From [Eubacterium] saphenum (GTDB lineage Bacteria > Bacillota > Clostridia > Oscillospirales > Ruminococcaceae), in contig SFJQ01000086.1 in the NCBI GenBank assembly GCA_004555855.1, forward strand, positions 1 through 6,596: 6,596 bases of DNA, in the 5' to 3' direction. Below the pieces are notes generated by a model. The model had not been told where the DNA came from. It was given only the letters and a program-made list of their open reading frames with translations, and searched no databases. Numbering within the stretch: position 1 is the stretch's first letter; each line of letters opens with the position of its first letter. The position numbers were made by a program, and so were the translations under genes. This document shows positions 1 to 5,308 of this stretch, piece by piece.

Positions 1-245
1 ACCTTTTTACCGGTGTTTTCAACCTTTTTCCCATCGGCGAATATGACGGAGCAGCCTTACTTGAAGATTTTGTGATAAAGCGCTGCAAAGCGGAAAATGT
101 TGATTTAGTAATGAGAACTGCGACTATAATTTCTGCTGCTGCTGCAAGCGTTGCTTTTATGATTTTTTTCGGCGGGAACACTTCGTTTACGCTGCTTACG
201 ACGATTGTGTATTTAATCGCTTCGTTTGGTTTGAAAAACAGATAA
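1..245 (+). CDS. C-terminal fragment of a probable M50 (site-2-protease-type) membrane metallopeptidase
   Basis: The reading frame is open from base 3 to a TAA at 243-245 and gives about 80 residues; the start lies upstream of the window. Near the visible N-terminus is NLFPIGEYDGAALL. This resembles the NLxPxxxxDG segment of M50 intramembrane zinc proteases (SpoIVFB/RseP type), in which the Asp is a zinc ligand. A charged stretch (EDFVIKRCKAENVD) follows, then two hydrophobic segments separated by a short GGNTS turn, ending in a basic LKNR tail, so the C-terminus is membrane-embedded. In the family these enzymes cut transmembrane segments of substrate proteins. The HExxH motif would be upstream and cannot be seen, so the assignment rests on one motif plus topology. 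Another polytopic membrane protein is possible. No clear hairpin terminator follows; the next gene's promoter begins eight bases after the stop. Confidence 0.55.
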   Translation, partial: LFTGVFNLFPIGEYDGAALLEDFVIKRCKAENVDLVMRTATIISAAAASVAFMIFFGGNTSFTLLTTIVYLIASFGLKNR

Positions 246-252
246 AATTTCC

Positions 253-281
253 TTGACAAATGGAAAAAATTATTGTATAAT
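253..281 (+). promoter_or_regulatory. Consensus sigma-A promoter of the AIM24-family gene
   Basis: TTGACA at 253-258 and TATAAT at 276-281 are both perfect consensus hexamers with an optimal 17-bp spacer. Transcription would start near 288, leaving a leader of about 39 nt before the ATG at 327. No operator-like inverted repeat is evident around it. This looks like a strong constitutive promoter. Confidence 0.9.
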
Positions 282-313
282 ATAAACAAGCACAAATGTG
301 CAAAAATATATTT

Positions 314-320
314 AAGGAGA
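314..320 (+). promoter_or_regulatory. Ribosome binding site that fixes the AIM24-family start
   Basis: AAGGAGA lies 6 nt before the ATG at 327. An in-frame TTG at 273 would extend the protein by 18 residues, but that extension overlaps the -10 box and lacks its own Shine-Dalgarno sequence, so the ATG at 327 is preferred. Confidence 0.9.
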
Positions 321-326
321 ATTACT

Positions 327-992
327 ATGAGATACGAAATTAAGGGCGAGCCGCTTCCCGTGCTGATTACTTATCTTGAACCGGGCGAGTCGGTTATGTG
401 TCAGAAAGGCGCAATGAGCTGGATGACTCCGAATATGTCTATGTCCACGGGTACCGGCGGAATCGGAAAGGCGTTCGGCAAGATGTTCTCGGGAGAATCA
501 ATGTTCCAAAATACTTACACCGCGCAGGGCGGTCCCGGTATGATTGCTTTTGCTTCCAGCGTTCCCGGGTCGATTATTCCGTTTGATATCAGCCAAGGCG
601 ATATGATTGTCCAAAAGGGCGGATATCTTGCGTCTGAAATGTCCATTGAGTTCTCTATAGCGTTCCAAAAGAAAATCGGAGCAGGCTTTTTCGGCGGCGA
701 GGGCTTTATTATGCAGCGCCTTCACGGCAAGGGAATGGCTTTTGCGGAAATTGATGGATATGTTGTTCAGTATGAGCTTCAGGCAGGTCAGGAAATGATT
801 ATCGATACAGGTTATCTTGCGGCAATGTCCGGAACCTGCACGATGGACTTCAGAAAAGTCGGCGGTATCGGAAATTCGCTGTTCGGCGGCGAGGGCTTCT
901 TCAACACGGTTGTAACCGGTCCCGGCAAAATCTACCTCCAGACAATGCCCAAGAACCAGCTTGCCGATTCGCTTTCAATTGTACATGCTTAA
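327..992 (+). CDS. AIM24 family protein (TIGR00266/DUF124-type)
   Basis: The product is 221 aa, about the usual size for bacterial AIM24/TIGR00266 proteins. These are all-beta proteins related in fold to tryptophan RNA-binding attenuation-type domains. The name comes from a yeast mitochondrial protein needed for normal inner membrane architecture; the biochemical role in bacteria is unsettled. Family hallmarks seen are an N-terminal MRYEIKGEPLPVL strand, an early EPGESVMCQKGAMSWM segment, and glycine-rich FSGES and FGGEG loops. The Gly-Glu pair recurs at residues 56-57, 124-125 and 188-189, each in a similar context (aromatic or Met, Gly/Ser, Gly-Glu, Ser/Gly, hydrophobic), which suggests a pseudo-threefold fold. 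There is no signal peptide or transmembrane segment, so a cytoplasmic location is expected. It is a single-gene unit with its own consensus promoter and terminator. The family call is firm; the function is not known from the sequence. Confidence 0.9.
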   Translation: MRYEIKGEPLPVLITYLEPGESVMCQKGAMSWMTPNMSMSTGTGGIGKAFGKMFSGESMFQNTYTAQGGPGMIAFASSVPGSIIPFDISQGDMIVQKGGYLASEMSIEFSIAFQKKIGAGFFGGEGFIMQRLHGKGMAFAEIDGYVVQYELQAGQEMIIDTGYLAAMSGTCTMDFRKVGGIGNSLFGGEGFFNTVVTGPGKIYLQTMPKNQLADSLSIVHA

Positions 993-1011
993 AAAATCTT
1001 ATAGAATAATT

Positions 1012-1047
1012 TTCCCGCAAATTTCTGCGGGAATTTTATTATTTTTT
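1012..1047 (+). terminator. Intrinsic terminator after the AIM24-family gene
   Basis: An 8-bp stem pairs TTCCCGCA (1012-1019) with TGCGGGAA (1026-1033) around a 6-nt loop and is followed at once by a T-rich tract (1034-1047, broken by two As). It sits 19 bp after the stop codon and before the glgA promoter. Confidence 0.88.
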
Positions 1048-1077
1048 GATATTTCGGGAAAAATTGCAAAAATGCAC

Positions 1078-1106
1078 TTGAAATTTATATCAGAATGTGG
1101 TATATT
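1078..1106 (+). promoter_or_regulatory. Promoter of glgA with extended -10
   Basis: The -35 box is TTGAAA (1078-1083) and the -10 box is TATATT (1101-1106) with a 17-bp spacer. TGG directly before the -10 box gives an extended -10 element. Transcription would start near 1113, about 35 nt before the glgA ATG, which leaves no room for a riboswitch. A TATAAT at 1106-1111 overlaps but lies 22 bp from the -35 box and is less likely to be used. A-rich sequence precedes the -35 box. Confidence 0.82.
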
Positions 1107-1134
1107 ATAATTGTGCAAATGAATGATTTTTTGT

Positions 1135-1140
1135 GGAGGT
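1135..1140 (+). promoter_or_regulatory. Ribosome binding site that fixes the glgA start
   Basis: GGAGGT lies 7 nt before the ATG at 1148. An in-frame GTG at 1133 overlaps this element and would add five residues; the known family N-terminus (MNILYAASE) begins at the ATG. Confidence 0.92.
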
Positions 1141-1147
1141 TTTGTTT

Positions 1148-2569
1148 ATGAATATTTTATATGCAGCAAGCGAAGCACTGCCTTTTGCGGCAAGCGGCGG
1201 ACTCGCAGATGTAGCAGGTTCTCTTCCCAAGGCACTTGTTAAGGCAGGACACGACGCGCGCGTTGTTATGCCTTATTATGTCAACACAGTCAAACCCGAG
1301 CAAAAGGAAAAAATGCGCTTTATCACCAACTTTACCGTTCCCGTGGGCTGGCGTCATCAGTACTGCGGAGTTTTCACGCAGGAAGTTAACGGTGTTACAT
1401 ACTATTTCCTCGACAACGAGTATTACTTCAAGCGCGACAACGGTCTTTACGGCTATTATGACGACGCTGAGAGATATGTTTTCTTCAGCAGAGCGGTGTT
1501 GGAGATGCTCCGTCACATTGACTTCCACCCGCAGATTATCAACTCAAACGATTGGCAGTGCGCTCTTATTCCCGTTTACCATAATTTGTTCTACAAGAAC
1601 GAGTGGGGCTTCGGCGATATCAAGAACGTATTCACAATCCACAATATCGGTTATCAGGGACAGTATGGTCTTGATTTGGTAAAGGATATCGTTGGAATAC
1701 CTCCGCGCAATGTAAATATTATCGAATACGATCACGACATCAACTTTATGAAGGGCGCAATCGAGATGGCGGACAAGGTTACCACCGTTTCTCCGACCTA
1801 CGCGAGAGAAATTCTCGACCCGTGGTTTGGTCACGGTCTGGACAGAATTCTCCGCACAAAGCAGTACAAGACAACCGGCTTCCTGAACGGTATTGATGTT
1901 GATTTGTACAACCCCGAAACCGATCCGACTATCGCAAGCAAGTTCTCCGCGAAAAACCACAAGGGCAAGGACGCTTGCAAGGCGGCAATTTTCGAGGAAT
2001 TTGGTATGCCGAAGTATGATATCCCGACAATTGCGATGATTTCACGTTTTGCCGACCACAAGGGCTTTGATTTGGTAAGATATGTGTTCGATGAAATCGT
2101 TGCTCAGGATATGCAGGTTATTATTCTTGGCTCGGGCGAGAAGCAGTACGAAGATTTCTTCCAGGAAATGCACTGGCGTTATCCCGACAAGGTTGGCTTC
2201 TACCGCGGCTACAACCCGACTCTCGCGAAGAAAATCTACGCGGGCGCGGATATGTTCCTTATGCCGTCCAAGAGCGAGCCTTGCGGTCTTGCACAGATGA
2301 TTGCCGCAAGATACGGAACCGTGCCGATTGTAAGGTCAACGGGCGGTCTGCGCGACAGCATCATTGACGCGGGCGATAACGGTATCGGTTACACCTTCCA
2401 AAGCTACAACGCGGGCGATATGCTCGGTGCAATCAAGCGCGCAAGAGAAGCCTACAAGAACAAGACAGAGTGGAGCAAGCTCGTTACACGCGCTATGAAG
2501 GCTGATTTCAGCTGGGATACCTCGGCTAAGCTGTACATCGGTCTTTACACAGAGCTTTGCGGTGGATAA
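1148..2569 (+). CDS. glgA: Glycogen (starch) synthase, GT5 family
   Basis: The product is 473 aa, normal for bacterial GlgA. It transfers glucose from ADP-glucose (in most bacteria) to the non-reducing end of an alpha-1,4-glucan in the cytoplasm. The N-terminal GT5 half carries SGGLADVAGSLPKAL (residues 16-30), a conserved IINSNDWQCALIP region and TIHNIGYQG with His165. The C-terminal half has the catalytic pair in SRFADHKG (Arg300, Lys305), then SEPCGLAQM with Glu377 and Cys379, and STGGLRDSI. Arg300, Lys305 and Glu377 fall at the same numbers as the E. coli active-site residues, as far as I recall them. One departure stands out: residue 15 is Ala, where E. coli and most relatives have the nucleotide-sugar-binding Lys of the KTGGL motif. 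The gene forms a single-gene unit with its own promoter and a strong terminator; no glgC, glgB or glgP is adjacent here. Identification is firm. Donor preference (ADP- or UDP-glucose) cannot be read from the sequence. Confidence 0.96.
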   Translation: MNILYAASEALPFAASGGLADVAGSLPKALVKAGHDARVVMPYYVNTVKPEQKEKMRFITNFTVPVGWRHQYCGVFTQEVNGVTYYFLDNEYYFKRDNGLYGYYDDAERYVFFSRAVLEMLRHIDFHPQIINSNDWQCALIPVYHNLFYKNEWGFGDIKNVFTIHNIGYQGQYGLDLVKDIVGIPPRNVNIIEYDHDINFMKGAIEMADKVTTVSPTYAREILDPWFGHGLDRILRTKQYKTTGFLNGIDVDLYNPETDPTIASKFSAKNHKGKDACKAAIFEEFGMPKYDIPTIAMISRFADHKGFDLVRYVFDEIVAQDMQVIILGSGEKQYEDFFQEMHWRYPDKVGFYRGYNPTLAKKIYAGADMFLMPSKSEPCGLAQMIAARYGTVPIVRSTGGLRDSIIDAGDNGIGYTFQSYNAGDMLGAIKRAREAYKNKTEWSKLVTRAMKADFSWDTSAKLYIGLYTELCGG

Positions 2570-2589
2570 TTCCTCACAAAATTTTATAT

Positions 2590-2635
2590 AAAACCGCGTT
2601 CGGAGCTTTTCGTACGCGGTTTTTTCGGTTTTTTT
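2590..2635 (+). terminator. Strong intrinsic terminator after glgA
   Basis: A 10-bp stem pairs AAAACCGCGT (2590-2599) with ACGCGGTTTT (2614-2623). Two further C-G pairs are possible inside it after a T-T mismatch. Runs of T follow (to 2625 and 2629-2635). It starts 20 bp after the glgA stop and isolates glgA from the hom unit. Confidence 0.92.
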
Positions 2636-2665
2636 AAAGTAAGTTAACTAAAAATCAAAAAACAC

Positions 2666-2694
2666 TTGAAAAATATTCCGAAATGTGATATACT
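2666..2694 (+). promoter_or_regulatory. Promoter of the hom-pyrH-frr-uppS-cdsA unit
   Basis: The -35 box is TTGAAA (2666-2671) and the -10 box is TATACT (2689-2694) with a 17-bp spacer; TGA before the -10 box makes it an extended -10. Transcription would start near 2701, giving a leader of only about 33 nt, too short for a T-box or attenuator. The layout closely copies the glgA promoter. A-rich sequence lies upstream of the -35 box. Confidence 0.82.
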
Positions 2695-2717
2695 ATTAAG
2701 GATAGGAAAAAATCATC

Positions 2718-2725
2718 GGAAAGGA
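2718..2725 (+). promoter_or_regulatory. Ribosome binding site that fixes the hom start
   Basis: GGAAAGGA lies 8 nt before the ATG at 2734. The in-frame ATG at 2725 overlaps this element and has no room for its own site, so it is rejected as the start; using it would add only three residues. Confidence 0.85.
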
Positions 2726-2733
2726 TGTTATTT

Positions 2734-3975
2734 ATGGCAAAAATTGCCGTTTTGGGTTACGGCGTCGTTGGTTCGGGTACCGTTGAGGTATTCTACAAGA
2801 ACAGGGAAAATCTGGAAAAGAAGGCGGGCGAACCGCTGGATATTAAATATATTCTTGATTTACGCGATTTCCCCGACAGCCCTTATGCAGATAAGTTCAC
2901 AAAGGACTTCAACGTGATACTGAACGACCCTGAGGTAACGGTTGTTACAGAAGTAATCGGCGGAATTAATCCATCGTATGATTTCGTGAAATCATCGCTT
3001 CTGGCAGGAAAGAGCGTTGTCACGTCAAATAAGGAGCTTGTTGCTAAAAAGGGCGCGGAGCTCCTCACAATCGCTCGCGAAAAGAACGTAAACTTTTTCT
3101 TTGAGGCAAGCGTCGGCGGCGGTATTCCGATTATAAAGCCCATTCACGCGTGCCTTGAGGCAAATGAAATCAAGGAAATCGCCGGTATTCTCAACGGAAC
3201 GACAAACTTCATTCTCACCAAGATGTTCCGTGACGGAATGGCGTTTGACGAGGCGCTCAAAATTGCGCAGGAACTCGGTTACGCCGAGAGAAATCCTGCC
3301 GCTGATGTCGAGGGCATGGACGCTTGCAGAAAAATCTGCATTCTTGCGTCGCTTTCGTTCGGCAGGCACGTTTATCCCGAAAATGTACACACTGAGGGCA
3401 TTACAAAAGTTACGCCCGAAGATGTTGATTATATGGACAGCTACAACGCGAAAATCAAGCTCATCGGCTGCGCTCGCCGCGAGGACAACAACGAGATTTC
3501 CATCGGTGTTTTCCCTGCGGTCATCAAGGACGAGAGCCAGTTAAGCGGTGTAAGCGACGTATTCAATGCAATTCTGGTTCGCGGTGACGCAACGGGTGAC
3601 GTTGTGTTCTACGGAAAGGGCGCAGGCAAGCTCCCGACAGCAAGCGCGGTGGTTTCCGATATCGTTTCGGCTGTTAAGCACACGACAACCAGCCGTTCGC
3701 TTGACTGGGCTGACAGCGAGCAGTCCTTTATCAGACCTTTCGAGCAGTTCACCTGCGGAAATTACATCAGACTTCTTGCCAAAAATCCCGAAGAAACAAA
3801 AGCTGCCGTTAAGAACGCTTTCGGCGATGTTGAATATCTTACGTCAAAGAATAAGGCGGACAATGAGCTTGCGTTTGTTACGGGCGTTATGACCGAAAAG
3901 GCGGCTCTTGACGCTCTGAACGGGCTTTCCGAGGGCGCTGAGGTTCTCGGAAGACTTAGAGTTCTGGATTATTGA
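2734..3975 (+). CDS. hom: Homoserine dehydrogenase
   Basis: The product is 413 aa, typical of monofunctional bacterial homoserine dehydrogenases. It reduces aspartate-semialdehyde to homoserine with NAD(P)H in the cytoplasm, the branch point towards threonine and methionine. The N-terminal Rossmann motif is GYGVVGSG (residues 8-15). TSNKELVAKKG carries Lys100, the conserved catalytic-site lysine. The substrate domain has FFEASVGGGIPII, LNGTTNFIL (from Asn154) and DVEGMDACRK (Asp191, Glu193, Asp196, Lys200). The tail from about residue 340 corresponds to the ACT-like regulatory domain found in this family. It begins NYIRLL but continues KNPEETKA, so the usual Asp-x-Pro-Gly loop is not recognisable. 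It is the first gene after the promoter at 2666-2694 and lies 29 bp upstream of pyrH with no terminator between them. Neither thrC nor thrB is seen nearby. Identification is firm; feedback behaviour is inference. Confidence 0.96.
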   Translation: MAKIAVLGYGVVGSGTVEVFYKNRENLEKKAGEPLDIKYILDLRDFPDSPYADKFTKDFNVILNDPEVTVVTEVIGGINPSYDFVKSSLLAGKSVVTSNKELVAKKGAELLTIAREKNVNFFFEASVGGGIPIIKPIHACLEANEIKEIAGILNGTTNFILTKMFRDGMAFDEALKIAQELGYAERNPAADVEGMDACRKICILASLSFGRHVYPENVHTEGITKVTPEDVDYMDSYNAKIKLIGCARREDNNEISIGVFPAVIKDESQLSGVSDVFNAILVRGDATGDVVFYGKGAGKLPTASAVVSDIVSAVKHTTTSRSLDWADSEQSFIRPFEQFTCGNYIRLLAKNPEETKAAVKNAFGDVEYLTSKNKADNELAFVTGVMTEKAALDALNGLSEGAEVLGRLRVLDY

Positions 3976-3991
3976 TAGCATTTTCAATAAC

Positions 3992-3998
3992 GGGGAGG
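3992..3998 (+). promoter_or_regulatory. Ribosome binding site that fixes the pyrH start
   Basis: GGGGAGG lies 6 nt before the ATG at 4005. An upstream in-frame ATT at 3972 could extend the frame by 11 residues and overlap the end of hom, but ATT is a rare start and the added residues do not look like the family. Confidence 0.92.
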
Positions 3999-4004
3999 AT
4001 TTTT

Positions 4005-4733
4005 ATGAGTGATAACTCGGGGCTTAAGTACAAGCGTATTTTGCTGAAACTGAGCGGTGAAGCGCTTGCGGGCGACAAAGGTCAGGGACTTGATTTCCCG
4101 ACCGTCGAAAACATCTGCAAGAGCATCAAGAAAACCGCAGACGCCGGCGCGGAGATAGGAATTGTTGTAGGCGGCGGCAACTTCTGGAGAGGGCGCGACT
4201 GCAAAGGCTCGGACAGAGCGCGCGCCGACCATATCGGAATGCTGGCGACAACAATGAACGCGCTTTTTGTAGCGGACGTTCTGGAGGGCTTGGGTTGTAT
4301 TGTAAGAGTACAAACGGCGATTACAATGCAGCAGGTTGCCGAGCCGTTTATCCTGGGAAGAGCGCTTCGCCACTTTGAAAAGGGAAGAATTGTAATTTTC
4401 GGCTGCGGCACGGGAAACCCGTTCTTTTCAACCGACAGCGCGGCTTCATTGAGAGCAGCCGAGCTGAAAGCCGATATAATTCTCAAAGCGACAATGGTTG
4501 ACGGAATATACGATAAAGACCCGAAAAAGCACCCCGACGCCGTGAAATTTGACGTCATCACTCATCACGATATTCTGGTTAAAAAGCTCAAGGTTATGGA
4601 CAGCGCTGCGGCGGCTATCTGCACCGAGAACAATATCCCGATTATCGTTTTCAACCTCGACAGACCGGACAATATCTACGACGCGGCTATGGGAAAGAGC
4701 GTCGGAACACTTGTTGTAAATAAACTGAATTAA
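4005..4733 (+). CDS. pyrH: UMP kinase
   Basis: The product is 242 aa, the usual size of bacterial UMP kinase of the amino acid kinase fold (unrelated to eukaryotic UMP/CMP kinases). It phosphorylates UMP to UDP with ATP in the cytoplasm and in other bacteria acts as a hexamer regulated by GTP and UTP. Motifs in order are LLKLSGEAL (Lys15 to Glu19), VVGGGNFWRG (Gly56-Gly58, Asn59, Arg62), ADHIGMLATTMNAL, the nucleotide-binding stretch FGCGTGNPFFSTDSAASLRA, then LKATMVDGIYDKDPKKHPDA. FFSTDS replaces the more common FFTTDT, a conservative change. The gene sits between hom (29 bp upstream) and frr (18 bp downstream) and is the start of the conserved pyrH-frr-uppS-cdsA order. No separate promoter is visible in the 29-bp gap or in the end of hom, so it probably depends on the hom promoter. 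Confidence 0.97.
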   Translation: MSDNSGLKYKRILLKLSGEALAGDKGQGLDFPTVENICKSIKKTADAGAEIGIVVGGGNFWRGRDCKGSDRARADHIGMLATTMNALFVADVLEGLGCIVRVQTAITMQQVAEPFILGRALRHFEKGRIVIFGCGTGNPFFSTDSAASLRAAELKADIILKATMVDGIYDKDPKKHPDAVKFDVITHHDILVKKLKVMDSAAAAICTENNIPIIVFNLDRPDNIYDAAMGKSVGTLVVNKLN

Positions 4734-4751
4734 CCGAAGGGAGCAAATCTT

Positions 4752-5306
4752 ATGAAAGAAATTATCGACAACACCAAGCAGAAAATGGAGAAATCCATAA
4801 ATGCGCTTCAGAGCGAGCTTGCGTCAATCCGCGCGGGCAGAGCAAATCCTGCGGTTCTGGACAGAATTACGGTAAGCTACTACGGAGCCGATACTCCTAT
4901 CAATCAGATGGCGTCGATTTCGGTTGCCGAAGCGAGAATACTCGTGGTTTCTCCCTACGATAAATCCCAGCTCAAGGCTATCGAAAAGGCAATTCAGGCT
5001 TCTGAGCTTGGAATTAATCCCACAAACGATGGTACAGTTCTTAGAATTACCTTCCCGCAGCTTACCGAGGAACGCAGAAAAGAGCTTTGCAAAACCGTTA
5101 GCAAGACCTGCGAGGAGAGCAAGGTTGCCGTAAGAAATGTTCGCCGCGACGGTATGGATAAAATCAAGGCTAAGAAAAAGGCAAACGAAATCACCGAGGA
5201 CGACGTTAAAGAGGCAGAGAAGGATATCCAGAAAATCACCGACAAGTTTATTGAGCAGATTGACAAAATCGGTGAAGAAAAGAACAAGGAAATTATGTCG
5301 ATTTAA
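4752..5306 (+). CDS. frr: Ribosome recycling factor
   Basis: The product is 184 aa, essentially the family standard of about 185. With EF-G it splits post-termination ribosomes into subunits in the cytoplasm. The long-helix domain I is formed by the N- and C-terminal parts. LASIRAGRANPAVLD (residues 23-37) leads into domain II (about 31-104), which ends at GINPTNDGTVLRITFPQLTEERRKEL. The return helix carries the conserved VAVRNVRRDGMDKIK, with Arg132 at the position of the essential E. coli Arg132. The C-terminal part is strongly charged and helical (EITEDDVKEAEKDIQ, then KITDKFIEQID). GAAGGGAG lies 8 nt before the ATG. The TAA stop shares its last A with the ATG of uppS, so the two genes are probably translationally coupled. 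Confidence 0.97.
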   Translation: MKEIIDNTKQKMEKSINALQSELASIRAGRANPAVLDRITVSYYGADTPINQMASISVAEARILVVSPYDKSQLKAIEKAIQASELGINPTNDGTVLRITFPQLTEERRKELCKTVSKTCEESKVAVRNVRRDGMDKIKAKKKANEITEDDVKEAEKDIQKITDKFIEQIDKIGEEKNKEIMSI

Positions 5307-5308
5307 TG
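5304..5308 (+). other. TAATG stop-start overlap between frr and uppS
   Basis: The frr stop TAA (5304-5306) overlaps the uppS ATG (5306-5308) by one base. The only Shine-Dalgarno-like run nearby is AAGGA at 5286-5290, 15 nt before the ATG and too far for efficient initiation. uppS translation therefore probably relies on ribosomes that have just finished frr (termination-reinitiation). Every other complete gene here has a well-spaced site. Confidence 0.75.

Noticed and set aside
273..326. Longer N-terminus for the AIM24-family protein from a TTG at 273
   Set aside because: It would begin inside the -10 region of the promoter, lacks a ribosome binding site, and adds residues unlike the family.
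1106..1111. Perfect TATAAT as the glgA -10 box
   Set aside because: It is 22 bp from the -35 box. The overlapping TATATT at 1101-1106 has a 17-bp spacer and an extended TGG, so it is preferred; the TATAAT could still be a minor start.
1157..1960. Several open frames (123-148 codons) on both strands overlapping glgA
   Set aside because: All overlap the well-supported glgA frame, have no credible initiation signals, and their translations are biased (Ser/Thr/Arg-rich or Val/Ile-rich) as expected for off-frame reading.
2695..2733. Possible threonine- or methionine-responsive leader (T-box, attenuator, SAM riboswitch) before hom
   Set aside because: The predicted leader is only about 33 nt, with no hairpin or T-run terminator and no space for a riboswitch aptamer.
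3025..3892. Open frames on both strands within hom (up to 129 codons)
   Set aside because: Off-frame readings of hom with Arg/Ser-rich composition and no family motifs.
3976..4004. Separate promoter or terminator between hom and pyrH
   Set aside because: The 29-bp gap holds only the ribosome binding site and A/T-rich sequence. No -35/-10 pair or hairpin can be made out there.
4082..4561. Open frame of 159 codons on the - strand inside pyrH
   Set aside because: It lies wholly antisense to a confidently identified gene, has no ribosome binding site or promoter that I can see, and its protein is low in recognisable motifs. It is a shadow of pyrH codon usage.
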